64,000 nucleotides of DNA from Williamsia phyllosphaerae (GCF_014635305.1 NZ_BMCS01000002.1:62001-126000); one strand, 5' to 3'; shown: positions 34,355 through 44,034, numbered from the stretch's first letter. The notes: generated from the sequence alone by a model not told the origin. A program made the numbers and translations.

Positions 34355-35728
34355 GTGCCCGACCGCACACCACCCGTGCTCCGCACCACCGCCGACGACG
34401 ATCTCTTCATCAGGATGGACCGCGCCCTGGGCGTTCCCGTCGTCAACCAGATGGTCTGGCGGCTCACGTCGGCACCGGACGAACACGAACTGGAGCAGCT
34501 GTTCGGTCGGCTGGCCTCGGGGCGGCTCGGACGGCTGCTGCGCCGAACCGGCCTCCCACTGGTCCGGGATCACTGGGTCGGTGCCGGCGCCGCGTCGGGT
34601 CGACGGGTCGCCGACGCCGAGGCGGTGGCCGACGACGCGGTCGTCCCGTGGATCGATGCGGCCGCATCGCGACCGCTGGATCTGACCTCCGGGCCGGTGT
34701 GGGAACTGCGTTCGGCGCCGTTGGCCTCCGGGGGCGCGGTCGTCTCACTGTGCGTCGCCCACGCGGCCGGTGACGGCTCGGCGGTGCTCGACGCCGTGCG
34801 GGCCGCCCTCGACACCGCGACCACCACGACCTTCACGGCGCGTTCGCCGGGGCTGATCGATCAGGCCGCCGACGCCGTGACACAGGCGGGCGCCATCACC
34901 CGCAACCTCGTCGCCCTGGCCCGGGGCGCGATGTCCGGACGCACCGATGGGTCGCCGGGTGACGACGACACCGAGACGGCGCCGGTGTCCGCACGCACCA
35001 GCAGGGTCGTCCCCCGCGATCCCGAGGCCGCGCCCGACGACGAGATCGCCCTGGCCCCGGTGTGCATCGTCAGCGTCCCGTCCGAGCAGTGGGCAGCCGC
35101 GGCCGCCGCGGCGGGCGGTTCGGCCAACACCCTGTTCATCGCGGTCGTGGTCGGGATGCTCGTCGCCGGCGGTCGCGCCGACGACGACGACGTCGTCCGG
35201 ATCTCCATCCCCATGTCGTTGCGCGGCGGCGTCCCGGACGACCGGGCCAACGCCACGCTCGGGTTGTCGCTGGACGTTCCCGCCGCGGCGGCCCGCGAGA
35301 AGGACCTCGCGACCATCCGGGCGCTGTCGAAGGACGTCTACGCCCAGCGCACGGCCCGCCCGGGCACCTTCGTCCGGCTGCAGCCGATGATGCAGGCGCT
35401 CGGCGACCGCGCCGTCGCCGCACTGAGCAGGGGGGCGACCACCCCACTGGCACTCGCGTCGAACCTCGGCACCCTCGACGACCACCTGGCCGGACTCGGC
35501 GATCCCACCCGGGCCGGCGGCATCGTCACCCGGTCGACCACCCAGGCCATCAGCACCGCCCGACTGCGAGAGCTCCGGGGCGGGCTGGCCGCCTGGGTCA
35601 ACGACGCCGGCCACACCACGACGGTGTCGGTGATCGGCCTGGACCCGGACGGACTCGGCCGCAGGTCGCTCTCGCCGATCCTGCACGCCGAGCTGGCCCG
35701 CTGGTCCCTGACGCCCCGGGAGTGGTGA
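34355..35728 (+). CDS. WS/DGAT-like condensation-fold acyltransferase A1
   Basis: 457 residues from GTG 34355, with AGGAGG 8 nt upstream. The chloramphenicol-acetyltransferase/condensation fold shows the catalytic HxxxDG as VAHAAGDGSA (His136, Asp140). An Ala-rich linker (about 160-225) follows, then C-terminal blocks DDRANATLGLSLDVP and LALASNLGTLDDH, the latter resembling the SN(V/L) segment of wax-ester synthase/DGAT enzymes. It is one of three paralogues in the island (also 42673 and 44078). The first His of the usual HH pair is Ala. Probable role: acylation of a glycolipid hydroxyl with acyl-CoA. The GT1 gene follows after 4 nt. Confidence 0.72.
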   Translation: MPDRTPPVLRTTADDDLFIRMDRALGVPVVNQMVWRLTSAPDEHELEQLFGRLASGRLGRLLRRTGLPLVRDHWVGAGAASGRRVADAEAVADDAVVPWIDAAASRPLDLTSGPVWELRSAPLASGGAVVSLCVAHAAGDGSAVLDAVRAALDTATTTTFTARSPGLIDQAADAVTQAGAITRNLVALARGAMSGRTDGSPGDDDTETAPVSARTSRVVPRDPEAAPDDEIALAPVCIVSVPSEQWAAAAAAAGGSANTLFIAVVVGMLVAGGRADDDDVVRISIPMSLRGGVPDDRANATLGLSLDVPAAAAREKDLATIRALSKDVYAQRTARPGTFVRLQPMMQALGDRAVAALSRGATTPLALASNLGTLDDHLAGLGDPTRAGGIVTRSTTQAISTARLRELRGGLAAWVNDAGHTTTVSVIGLDPDGLGRRSLSPILHAELARWSLTPREW

Positions 35729-35732
35729 CCCG

Positions 35733-37004
35733 ATGAGACTCGCGCTCGCCCTCAACGGCAGCCGGGGCGATGTCCAACCGGGGATCGCCGTGGCGCTGGA
35801 GATGACGTCGCGGGGCCACGAGGTCGTCGTCGGTGTGCCGGAGAACCTGGTCGACTTCGCCCGGGGGCACGGTGTCGACGCGCACATGTTCGCCCCCGAC
35901 ACCGACGAGCTGCTGAAGTCCCCGCTGATCAAGCGCGATCTGAAGTCGTCGAACCCGCGGACGCGGGCACGGGCCATCCGCGAAGTGACCGAGTTCGGCG
36001 CGGCCACGATGGACGAGCGTTTGCTGGAGATGGCCGACGGCGCCGACCTCGTCGTCACCGGCCTGATGGGCCAGGAGCGTGGCGCGACGGTTGCCGAGTT
36101 CCGCGACGCGGCGTTCGTCCCCCTGCACTACTGCCCCGTCCGGCCGAGTCGGAGTGTTCCGGTTCCTCTCGGTCCGCTGGCCGCGCTACGGGCGGTGCCG
36201 GTGCTCAGCGAGGCGGTGTGGCGGCTGGTGGACCACGCCTTCTGGCTCGGTTCGGCACGACGTGGCGACGTCGCCCTGCGCGCGCGTCTGGGTATGCCCA
36301 CCGCCTCGGGCCCTCTCGGCGGGCGACTCCGCAACGCGGGAACCCCGGAGATCCAGGCCTACGATGCCGGATTGTTCCCGGCGCTCGCCGCCGAGTGGGG
36401 GCCACAGCGCCCGCTCACCGGATTCGTCACCCCGCCCGCCCACGCGGGGCGGCCATCGTCCGACGACGAAGCGGTCCTGACGTGGCTCGACGAGGGAACG
36501 CCGCCGGTCTACGTCGGCTTCGGCAGCATGCCCCTGGCCGAGGCAGCCGTCACGTTCACCCACCTCGTCGAGACGATCCGCGCACACGGACACCGGGTTC
36601 TCGTCTGCGCGGGACCGAACGCCGACGCCGTCGCCGGGCGTCTCGACGGTCCCGGGGTGCTGGTGGTCCGCGCGGCCGACCACGGGCTCGTGCTGCCTCG
36701 TTGCGTCGCCGCGGTCCATCATGGCGGCGCCGGGACCACCGGGGCGTGTGCGCGGGCCGGCGTCCCGAGCCTGATCGCGGCGTTCAGCGCCGACCAGCCG
36801 TTGTGGGGACGCGCAATCAGCGACGCCGGACTCGGGGCCACGTGCCGTATCCGACAGACCGTCGACGGCGAAGAGTTACCCGAATTGATCCGAAGAATTC
36901 TCGATCCCGACACCGCACAACGCAGCCGTACATTCGCACAGTCGATGGTCGGTCCCCAGGACGCGATCGCGGCAATAGCGGAGATACTCGAACACACGGT
37001 GTGA
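35733..37004 (+). CDS. GT1-family glycosyltransferase (module I)
   Basis: 423 residues from ATG 35733, 4 nt after the acyltransferase stop. GT-B fold: N-terminal ALALNGSRGDVQPGIAVALE acceptor domain, C-terminal PPVYVGFGSM and the donor-binding motif CVAAVHHGGAGTTGACARAG, then SADQPLWG. This is the sterol/antibiotic/GPL-type glycosyltransferase family, which includes mycobacterial rhamnosyl- and glucosyltransferases of glycopeptidolipids and Rv1524/Rv1526c. It would transfer a sugar from a nucleotide sugar to a lipid or sugar acceptor. The paralogue at 45440 shares the same N-terminus and HHGGAG core. Donor and acceptor are unknown. Confidence 0.88.
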   Translation: MRLALALNGSRGDVQPGIAVALEMTSRGHEVVVGVPENLVDFARGHGVDAHMFAPDTDELLKSPLIKRDLKSSNPRTRARAIREVTEFGAATMDERLLEMADGADLVVTGLMGQERGATVAEFRDAAFVPLHYCPVRPSRSVPVPLGPLAALRAVPVLSEAVWRLVDHAFWLGSARRGDVALRARLGMPTASGPLGGRLRNAGTPEIQAYDAGLFPALAAEWGPQRPLTGFVTPPAHAGRPSSDDEAVLTWLDEGTPPVYVGFGSMPLAEAAVTFTHLVETIRAHGHRVLVCAGPNADAVAGRLDGPGVLVVRAADHGLVLPRCVAAVHHGGAGTTGACARAGVPSLIAAFSADQPLWGRAISDAGLGATCRIRQTVDGEELPELIRRILDPDTAQRSRTFAQSMVGPQDAIAAIAEILEHTV

Positions 37005-37086
37005 TGTTCGGTTCACCTACGATCCTGAGATCGTGCGTTCGCATCGGTTGTGCGAGACTGTGGCTCAACTCACGTAAGGACATTTG

Positions 37087-38142
37087 ATGCATTCAGGAAT
37101 CAGCCGCGAAACGGGGACATCTCCGATGATGAACTCCGCGCGGCCGTTGCGTTCACAGAGATTTGTGACGTTTCTCATCGCGCTCTTGACATCATTGTGT
37201 GTCGTCACATCCCTGTCGGCAACCGCGGCAGCCGCACCCTCGGTCTCGACGATCGAACGCGTTGAATCGGAGGGACCGACACAGTTCGGCGTATACGTCT
37301 ACTCCGCGTCGATGGCGAAGACGATCAAGGTCCAGGTCCTCGTCCCGAGCACGCAGCGCGGCCCCCGGCCGGTGCTGACGATGCTCAGCGGTCTCGGCGA
37401 GGAGGACCCCACCAACAGCATGTGGCTGCGCAAATCCGACGCGGCGAAATTCTTCCGCGACAAGAACGTCACGGTGGCACTCCCGCTCGCGGGCAACGGC
37501 AGCTTCTACACCGACTGGCAGCGCGATGACCCGAAGCTCGGGCGCTACCGCTGGGAGACCTTCCTGACCCGCGAGCTGCCGCCGCTGCTCGACAAGCGGT
37601 TCTCCGGCAATGGGATTCACGGTGTCGCCGGCCTGTCCATGGGTGCGGGTTCCGCTCTCACGCTCGCCGCCCGCAAGCCCGGGTTCTTCAAGGCGGTCGG
37701 TTCGTACAGCGGCTGCTACTCGACGGCCGACATCGTCTCGCAGGGCATCCCGCGCGCCATCGTCGCGGCGTTCGGAGGCGACGCGACCAACATGTGGGGC
37801 GCGCCGAACAACCCGGCCTGGGCCGCACACGACGTGCTGCTGCGTGCCGGCGGGCTCCGCGGCTCCACGGTCTACGTCTCGGTCGGCAGCGGCCTGCCCG
37901 GCCCCTACGACGCGCCCAACTACCCCGGCAACACCAATCCCACCGACCGGTTGATCGTGGGCGGCGCCATCGAGGCGGGCGCGAACTTCTGCACCCACCG
38001 ACTCGCCGACACGCTCGCGGCGAAGCGGATTCCGGCGACCTTCGACTTCGAGGCGCGGGGCTCGCATTCCTGGCCCTACTGGAACGATCAAATGCACCGC
38101 AGCTGGCCGACGCTTTCGCGCGGTTTGGGCGTAACCGGATAA
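37087..38142 (+). CDS. Secreted Ag85-like mycolyltransferase/esterase (module I)
   Basis: 351 residues from ATG 37087 (AAGGA upstream); ATG 37126 is possible. Signal peptide to about residue 50, ending SATAAAAPS. Alpha/beta hydrolase with nucleophile Ser184 in GVAGLSMGAGSALTLAA, the antigen-85/corynomycolyltransferase marker NMWG, and His327 in GSHSWPYW. Relatives transfer mycoloyl groups between trehalose monomycolate and cell-wall acceptors, or hydrolyse esters. A second member is at 59557. In this cluster it could place an acyl or mycoloyl chain on the exported glycolipid outside the membrane, which is inference. Confidence 0.85.
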   Translation: MHSGISRETGTSPMMNSARPLRSQRFVTFLIALLTSLCVVTSLSATAAAAPSVSTIERVESEGPTQFGVYVYSASMAKTIKVQVLVPSTQRGPRPVLTMLSGLGEEDPTNSMWLRKSDAAKFFRDKNVTVALPLAGNGSFYTDWQRDDPKLGRYRWETFLTRELPPLLDKRFSGNGIHGVAGLSMGAGSALTLAARKPGFFKAVGSYSGCYSTADIVSQGIPRAIVAAFGGDATNMWGAPNNPAWAAHDVLLRAGGLRGSTVYVSVGSGLPGPYDAPNYPGNTNPTDRLIVGGAIEAGANFCTHRLADTLAAKRIPATFDFEARGSHSWPYWNDQMHRSWPTLSRGLGVTG

Positions 38143-38159
38143 CAGTAAACAAAGATCTG

Positions 38160-38188
38160 TTGACGGATACGTAATAGGTGACAACATT
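38160..38188 (+). promoter_or_regulatory. Candidate promoter of the P1-P2-P3 operon
   Basis: TTGACG (38160-38165), a 17-nt spacer and AACATT (38183-38188) lie in an AT-richer gap. Transcription from about 38195 would give a leader of about 190 nt with stem-loops before ATG 38389. The rest of the gap 38143-38388 holds no gene. Confidence 0.4.
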
Positions 38189-38297
38189 TCGCTGCGAATG
38201 GTCACAGGCACTTGCGCACTGAGACTTTCACAGGCTAAATACTCACTCGACACCGAAAAAATCAGCGGCGATCGCGTTAGTGTCTGGTGTGGAGTGG

Positions 38298-38329
38298 AGC
38301 CCTTCGACAGGGCTGCGGAGCGGGGGCTC
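38298..38329 (+). promoter_or_regulatory. Alternative hairpins in the P1 leader
   Basis: AGCCCT-TCGAC-AGGGCT (38298-38314) is a perfect stem-loop. GAGCCC (38297-38302 region) can instead pair with GGGCTC (38324-38329). The two structures are mutually exclusive and lie 60-90 nt before the P1 start, an arrangement that could serve attenuation. Confidence 0.35.
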
Positions 38330-38388
38330 TGGGGGGATCGTCAATGCGCCAGGTCACACAAGTGCCAGGACAGTAAGGAGATCTCCCC

Positions 38389-39903
38389 ATGGAGTACACC
38401 GAGCTCGCCGACTATCCACTCCCGGCCGGAACGGTCACCGAGTGGACGCCGGCCGCCGATGACAACGACTGGGCCGACGACGACCGCCGCCTCTCCTACG
38501 TCCATCTCGAGCACGCCCGCCGCGCCCACGAGGTCGGCGACGAGTGGTACAGCCAGTGGATCGGTACCGCGTTCACCATCGACCACCCGCTCTGCGCCGA
38601 CGCCATGGCCGCGACCCTGCAGCGGTGGTTCGCCCGTCACGAGGCCTTCCGCTCGACGGTGACCCGTCGCCCCGACGTCGACGCCAACCACGTCGAGGAC
38701 GAGTTCGGGCGTCGCATCATCGCCGCGGACAAGGTGAGCATCACGATCGCGCGGGACGACGAGCCCTCGACCAGCAGTGCCGTCTACGAGCGCATCAACG
38801 AGCTGTTCAACACCCGCATCAGCCCGCTGGCCTGGCCGCACTGCCTGGTCACCACGGTCGAACCCGAGGACACCCCGGGGTCGTTCCTGTTGGTGTTCGG
38901 TGCCGACCACACCGTCATGGACGCCTACACCCAGGTGTTCGCGATCAAAGAACTCACGCGGCTCTACGAGTCGGCACTGTTGGGCCACGACGACTCGCTC
39001 GCCACCTTCGGCAGCTACCTCGACTTCAGTCACGCCGAACGGGCCAGCGGCGCGCGTCTGGACGCCGACACCGTCGAGGTCACACGGTGGAAGAACTTCC
39101 TGCAGGCGCACTCCGACTCCACGTCGGTGACCCAGCCGGACCCGATGCCCGCGTTCCCGCGCGCGCTGCCCGCAGGCGAGTCGCAGGTCGGACCGCTCTC
39201 ACGGGTCGAGACCACCCACTCGCGCTTCCAGGGCAGTCTGTCGACCTGGCTGCTCGACGCCGAGCAGACCGAGCGCTTCCACCGTGCCTCCAAGGCCGCG
39301 GGCGCGAACATGGCCGCGGGCATCTACACCGCGCTGTCGATCACCACGCACCGACTCTCGGGCACCGGGGACCTGCGTTTCATCAGCCCGGTCCACACCC
39401 GCACCGAGCTGCAGTGGGGCGAGGCCGCCGGATGGTTCGTCGGTCTGATCCCCGTCCACCTGCGTCCGGGTGCCGCACGCACCTTCTCCGAGGCCATCGG
39501 CCCGGTTGCCGAGTGTGCGCGTGAGTACAAGGACCTGGGCACGGTCCCGTTCCACCCGATCGCCGACCTGATCGGGCACCGCACCCCGCCGCAGTTCGTC
39601 GTCTCCTACATCGACCTCCGCGGTGCCGAGGGCGCCGACCAGTGGGACACCCACGACGCACGCGTCCTGCGCAGCGCCTGCGCGTCGTCGGACGAGGTCT
39701 ACTTCTGGATCAACCGGATCCCGACCGGCACCAACCTCTCGGCCCGGTTCCCCAGCCACCACCCCGGCGCCAACGACGTGCACCGGTTCCTGCGCACCTT
39801 CAACGATGTGCTGCTCGAGATCGTCGAAGCCGGTGACACCGCGTTCGACGTCGAGTCCGCGATGTCGGCCCCGGGAGGGCAACCGGGCGGCCTCACTCCG
39901 TGA
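38389..39903 (+). CDS. PapA-like condensation-fold acyltransferase P1
   Basis: 504 residues from ATG 38389 (AAGGAGA 7 nt upstream). N-terminal MEYTELADYPLPAGTVTEW is shared with the copy at 50053. The catalytic motif is FGADHTVMDAYT: His174 and Asp178 of HxxxD are kept, but the usual Gly after Asp is Ala. Second half: PVHTRTELQWGEAAGWFVG (the Arg...GWF block of the PapA1/PapA3 family) and FVVSYIDLRG. PapA enzymes esterify trehalose and other glycolipids, using acyl-CoA or a PKS-bound acyl chain. It is first of three coupled acyltransferase genes (4-bp overlap with P2). Regiospecificity is unknown. Confidence 0.8.
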   Translation: MEYTELADYPLPAGTVTEWTPAADDNDWADDDRRLSYVHLEHARRAHEVGDEWYSQWIGTAFTIDHPLCADAMAATLQRWFARHEAFRSTVTRRPDVDANHVEDEFGRRIIAADKVSITIARDDEPSTSSAVYERINELFNTRISPLAWPHCLVTTVEPEDTPGSFLLVFGADHTVMDAYTQVFAIKELTRLYESALLGHDDSLATFGSYLDFSHAERASGARLDADTVEVTRWKNFLQAHSDSTSVTQPDPMPAFPRALPAGESQVGPLSRVETTHSRFQGSLSTWLLDAEQTERFHRASKAAGANMAAGIYTALSITTHRLSGTGDLRFISPVHTRTELQWGEAAGWFVGLIPVHLRPGAARTFSEAIGPVAECAREYKDLGTVPFHPIADLIGHRTPPQFVVSYIDLRGAEGADQWDTHDARVLRSACASSDEVYFWINRIPTGTNLSARFPSHHPGANDVHRFLRTFNDVLLEIVEAGDTAFDVESAMSAPGGQPGGLTP

Positions 39904-41315
39904 TCGCGGGCACGCTGCAGGAGTGGGATCCCGCGGCAGGCGAACTCGTCGAATGGCGACTGCGGGACGGCGAGACCGTCACCGCGGGCGCTCCGACGCA
40001 CCCGTTGGGCCCGTCGTTCCTCCAGCGTGACCACCTCGTCGCGGCGACGGCCAAGCGCGCCACCGGCGCGCCCCATCGCGCCGTCGTGATGATGGTGACC
40101 GACATCGACGAACCACTCGACCGCGACGCCATGCGTGCGGCGATCACCGATTTCGTCCGCGCCCACGACGAGGTCCGCAGTTTCTTCGAGGTGACGACCG
40201 ACGCCATCGTCCGACGCGTGGCCGCGGCCGACGGCATCGAGTTCGACACCGTCGCCACGGGACCGTCCGGCGACCACACCGCGCTGATCGACCGTCTGCA
40301 CACCCGCATCGACTCCGAGGCGGTCCACGACCGGTTGCCCGGGATCGCATTCGGTGCGATCGACGCCGGCGACTCGTTCGGTTTCTACGTCGCGTCCGAC
40401 CATTCGCACACCGACGGCACCGCATCCATCGGTGCTCTCGGCGAGCTCTTCGAGCGGTACCGCGCACACCGGTCCGGCGCCGCGGCGAACATTCTTCCCG
40501 CGGGCAGCCATCTCGACTACATCGCCGACGAGTACGCCCGCGCCGCACGGGTGTCGCCCGACGACCCGCGCGTCGAGACGTGGCGATCGATTCTCGCCGA
40601 CCACGGTCGGACCGTGCCGCGATCCAAGCTCGACCTGGGCCTGACGGGGCCGGACACCCTCGACGCGATCGCGATCGACCGGCCGCTCGCGTCCGCCGAG
40701 ACGACGGCCGCGTGCGAGCGGCGTGCGCGGGCACACGGCGGATCGCTGCTCGGCCTCCTGTTCGCCGCGCTGGCGCGCGCCGAGTACGAGATCACCGGCG
40801 ATCCGGCCTATTTCACCTCGACAGTGCTCTCGACCCGCGATCCGGAGTTCCCCGGCACGCAGGGATGGCTGTGCAATTTCGCACCCGTGGCCTTCCGAGC
40901 CGACTCCGGTGAGGACTTCGACGATCTCGTGCTGATCGCGTCCGAGGCGGTCCGCCGCACCCGTGACCTCAAAGCGGTTCCGGTGCACGCGGTTCTCGGG
41001 TTGCTCGCGGCGCAGGGTGATTTCGTCCCGGACGACGGCAGCCCACAGATGGTGTCGTATCTCGATTTCCGACGTCTCGCCGACGAGACCTCGCCGGAGA
41101 TCGCCGACGGTCGGGTCATCCCGGGCGTGGGCCGCACCCGCAACGCCAATCTGTGGATCAACCGGAACAGCGACGGTCTGCGTCTGCTGTCCCACCTGCC
41201 CGACACCGTCGCCGCCCGAGCCTCGGTGACCGAACTCCACGATCGCGTCGGTGCCGTACTCGCCGAGCACGCCTCGCGCGCCGACCTCGTGCCGACCACG
41301 GTGGGTGACCGATGA
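39900..41315 (+). CDS. PapA-like condensation-fold acyltransferase P2
   Basis: 471 residues from GTG 39900, overlapping P1 by 4 bp (GTGA). Closest in layout to M. tuberculosis PapA1/PapA3: LQEWDPAAGELVEWR at the N-terminus, HPLGPSFLQRDHLVAATAKR, a full catalytic HxxxDG as VASDHSHTDGTASIG (His168, Asp172, Gly173), and the STRDPEFPGTQGWLCNFAPV block. Unlike P1 and P3 it keeps the canonical Gly. Mycobacterial relatives acylate trehalose. The counterpart in the second operon is 51507. The donor could be acyl-CoA, as no PKS is present nearby. Confidence 0.82.
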   Translation: MIAGTLQEWDPAAGELVEWRLRDGETVTAGAPTHPLGPSFLQRDHLVAATAKRATGAPHRAVVMMVTDIDEPLDRDAMRAAITDFVRAHDEVRSFFEVTTDAIVRRVAAADGIEFDTVATGPSGDHTALIDRLHTRIDSEAVHDRLPGIAFGAIDAGDSFGFYVASDHSHTDGTASIGALGELFERYRAHRSGAAANILPAGSHLDYIADEYARAARVSPDDPRVETWRSILADHGRTVPRSKLDLGLTGPDTLDAIAIDRPLASAETTAACERRARAHGGSLLGLLFAALARAEYEITGDPAYFTSTVLSTRDPEFPGTQGWLCNFAPVAFRADSGEDFDDLVLIASEAVRRTRDLKAVPVHAVLGLLAAQGDFVPDDGSPQMVSYLDFRRLADETSPEIADGRVIPGVGRTRNANLWINRNSDGLRLLSHLPDTVAARASVTELHDRVGAVLAEHASRADLVPTTVGDR

Positions 41316-42658
41316 AACTGACCACCTTCGCCAACCTCGACGTCCCGGCCGGACGCCTGCACCGGTGGACCACCACCGCCTCGGGTGTCGCCGCCGCGCA
41401 CGCCACCGGCCCGTCGGAGAACGAGCGGTTCCACCTCGACGCGGTGGCCGACGGCGCCTCGGGGTGGCTTGCGGTGACCTTCGACATCGATTCCTCGACG
41501 GTGGATCTCGTGGCCGTGCAACGCGCTTTCGAGACCGTTCTCGATCACCATGAGGTGCTGCGCGCCCACTTCGTCACCGATGACGACGGCGCGGTGCGTC
41601 GGGTACTGCATGCGCCCGGCGGTCTGACGGTGTCGGCGGCGCAGACCGTCGAACACGTCGACGCCGCGGCGGCCAAGGAACTCATCTCCTCGACGATCGT
41701 CGAGGGGTGCACCGCGTCGGCGCCGGCCTCACACGTCCTCGCCGCCCTCGAGCACGCCGACACCACGACCATCGTCTGCGCGTTCGACCACTGCTACGTC
41801 GACGCGCACTCCCTCGCGGTGATCGCCGAGGACTTCGTCGACGCGTACCACGGCAAGGACCTGCGTCCGGCCGGGAGCTTCCTCGACCACCAGGCCGCCG
41901 AGGTGGACGGGGAGATGTCGGACAGCGATGCCCGGATCGTCGGCTGGAACGATTTCCTGACCGCCACCGACTGGCACGTCCCGGAGTTCCCCATCGATCT
42001 CGGGGTGGCCGAGGGCGAATTCGCACCCGCGCGCATCTACGTCGACACCGTCCTCTCCGCCGCGGACGCGGCGACCTTCTCCGCGTCCGCCGCCGAACGT
42101 GGTATCCGCTTCTACCCCGCCCTCCTGGCCTGCCTGGCGATGGCCACCCGCGATCTCGGTGGCCCGGAGAAACTGCCGCTGATCCTGCCGGTACACACCC
42201 GGCGCACCGACACCTGGTCGCGGTCGGTCGGCTGGTTCGTCGCGAATGCGCCACTGGTCCTCGACGCGTCGAACGACCTCGTGTCGGCCATGCGGTCGGC
42301 CACCGATGCCCTGTCGGCGGCCCTACCGCTCGCCGAGGTGGACCTGACGACCGTCTACGGCACGTTCGGGCACCGACTGCGCAAGGCCCGACACGACGTG
42401 TTCATGGTGTCCTACCTCGACTATCGGCGGTTCGACGGACTGCCGACGATGAACGTCCACCACGTCTCCAGCGACGGCCGTGCCGACACGGTGCAGCTCT
42501 GGTTCTGGCGCGACGAGAACGGCGTGCACCTGCGGACCCGCTTCCCGCACACCGAGATTGCCGCGACGGTGGTCCACACCCTGGTCGACGATCTCGTCCG
42601 GATCGCCTCCGAACAACTGCGCCACGGCCACGCGTCGCTGCTCACCTCACCCGCCTAG
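41312..42658 (+). CDS. PapA-like condensation-fold acyltransferase P3
   Basis: 448 residues from ATG 41312, overlapping P2 by 4 bp. N-terminal MKLTTFANLDVPAGRLHRW, GWLAVTFDIDSSTVDLVAVQ, catalytic VCAFDHCYVDAHS (His160, Asp164, Ala in place of Gly), and PVHTRRTDTWSRSVGWFVAN in the second half, then MVSYLDYRRFDG. It is the third acyltransferase of the operon and pairs with 52990. If each enzyme acts on one hydroxyl, the operon could build a triacylated sugar. Converges with the acyltransferase at 42673. Confidence 0.8.
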   Translation: MKLTTFANLDVPAGRLHRWTTTASGVAAAHATGPSENERFHLDAVADGASGWLAVTFDIDSSTVDLVAVQRAFETVLDHHEVLRAHFVTDDDGAVRRVLHAPGGLTVSAAQTVEHVDAAAAKELISSTIVEGCTASAPASHVLAALEHADTTTIVCAFDHCYVDAHSLAVIAEDFVDAYHGKDLRPAGSFLDHQAAEVDGEMSDSDARIVGWNDFLTATDWHVPEFPIDLGVAEGEFAPARIYVDTVLSAADAATFSASAAERGIRFYPALLACLAMATRDLGGPEKLPLILPVHTRRTDTWSRSVGWFVANAPLVLDASNDLVSAMRSATDALSAALPLAEVDLTTVYGTFGHRLRKARHDVFMVSYLDYRRFDGLPTMNVHHVSSDGRADTVQLWFWRDENGVHLRTRFPHTEIAATVVHTLVDDLVRIASEQLRHGHASLLTSPA

Positions 42659-42672
42659 GCACGCGGCCGCAC

Positions 42673-44034
42673 TCACCAGGCCGAGTGCGACAACCCCCAC
42701 CGGTCGAGTTCCGCGGCGATGTCGCGGTGCAGTGCTTGCGGGTCGCCGAAATGGTCGGGGTCGATGCCGAAGAACGCGACGCTGACCTTGTCCGCGTACT
42801 CGACCGCCCACGCGGCCAGGGCCGGGCCCTTCTCCCTGCGCACCTGTGCCGGCTGTCCCTGCATGAGCGCACGGATCACGAACGACTCCGCGGTCACCCC
42901 GCCGATCTCGAGTGCGGTCGCCGGCGCCTCCCCCAGGTTCGACACCGTCGTGTCCGGCCCGACGAGCTTCGCCATCAGACGGCCGATGATCGCCGACGGC
43001 AGCAGACGCACGATCGGCTGCACGTTGTCGGCGACCTGTCGGTCGCCGGAGGTCGCGTAGTCGACGAACGCCTGCTTGCTCAGGGCCCGGATCCCGCCGA
43101 GACCTTCCTCCGGTCCGATGACCCCCGGGACCCGGATCCACACCCCCCCGGAGGCATTCGCGCGATCGTCGTCGTCCCCCTCGCGTTTGCTCACCGCGAT
43201 GCACACGCGCATGACCCCGCCGGTCACCGGGACACCGGCCCGGGCGACGAGTCCGCCGATGACACCGGTGAACAGGCTGTTGGAGGTCCCGCCGAACTCC
43301 GCTGCCCGCGCGGCCCATTCCGCCCGGTCGAGGTCGTAGATCGCCAGGGTGGGTTCCGGGGCCGGGTCATCCACCGCGGCGACCGGGGACGCGGCCGCAG
43401 GTGGCGTCCGGACCGGATCAGCGGCTTCCGACGGTTGCTGCGGCGCACCACGTCGCGCGGCGAGGGCCGCCCCGGCGACGACACCCACCGCCCGCGCAGC
43501 GGCGACGACTTGACCGCCTGCGTCGCGCAGATCGGCACGGAGCCCGGCCATCCCGGTGGTGACCGCCGCGGGCGGCAACGGGTTGATCGAGGTGCGGGCG
43601 GCCGCCGCCGCCAGCGCACGGTAGATGCCCTGGCCGTCGGAGGTCATGTGCGAGACCAACAACGAGACCACGTAGCGGCCCGCGGAGGTGGGGGCGCCGT
43701 CGAGCTGCCACCCGTGTCCCGACACCGGGTCGAGACGGGTCGTGCGGACACGGGTGTCGAACCAGTCCGCGGTCGCCGAGTCGTCGATCGGGTCGGTCAG
43801 CAGTCGTGGCGGCGGTGTGGTGTCGCACCGCACCCACCGCGCCCGCGCGAACGGCACGCGAGGAGCGACCACCCGTCGCGCGAGGATTCCCTGCGACAGT
43901 TGATCGTTGAGGTCGGACAACGCCGTCGCACCGGGGTCCGTGGGCATGATCCAGCAGTACTGGATCGGTGCGGACATCCCGAAGAGCCTCTCCGCCAACA
44001 GGTATGACTCGTCGTTGCCGGTTACGCGATACAC
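42673..44034 (-). CDS. WS/DGAT-like condensation-fold acyltransferase A2
   Basis: 453 residues from GTG 44034. Same subgroup as 34355 and 44078: N-terminal ESYLLAERLFGMSAPIQYCW, catalytic HxxSDG as LVSHMTSDGQGI (His129, Asp133), an Ala/Pro-rich linker (about 150-235), EGDDDDRANASGGVWIRVPG and TTVSNLGEAPA. The gene is leaderless, with TATTGT 7 nt upstream. It is transcribed against the P1-P3 operon and in tandem with A3 but from its own promoter. Probable glycolipid or wax-type ester synthase; donor and acceptor cannot be assigned. Confidence 0.72.
   Translation of the reverse strand: MYRVTGNDESYLLAERLFGMSAPIQYCWIMPTDPGATALSDLNDQLSQGILARRVVAPRVPFARARWVRCDTTPPPRLLTDPIDDSATADWFDTRVRTTRLDPVSGHGWQLDGAPTSAGRYVVSLLVSHMTSDGQGIYRALAAAAARTSINPLPPAAVTTGMAGLRADLRDAGGQVVAAARAVGVVAGAALAARRGAPQQPSEAADPVRTPPAAASPVAAVDDPAPEPTLAIYDLDRAEWAARAAEFGGTSNSLFTGVIGGLVARAGVPVTGGVMRVCIAVSKREGDDDDRANASGGVWIRVPGVIGPEEGLGGIRALSKQAFVDYATSGDRQVADNVQPIVRLLPSAIIGRLMAKLVGPDTTVSNLGEAPATALEIGGVTAESFVIRALMQGQPAQVRREKGPALAAWAVEYADKVSVAFFGIDPDHFGDPQALHRDIAAELDRWGLSHSAW

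Noticed and set aside
40001..40020. GTTGGGCCCGTCGTT, resembling the 21-bp repeat core
   Set aside because: It has an extra C, lies inside the P2 coding sequence (HPLGPSF), and has no neighbouring copies, so it is a chance match.
41707..44007. 766-codon open frame on the plus strand across P3 and A2
   Set aside because: Very Arg/His/Pro-rich translation with no domain signature, overlapping two convincing acyltransferase genes. It is a GC-rich shadow frame.
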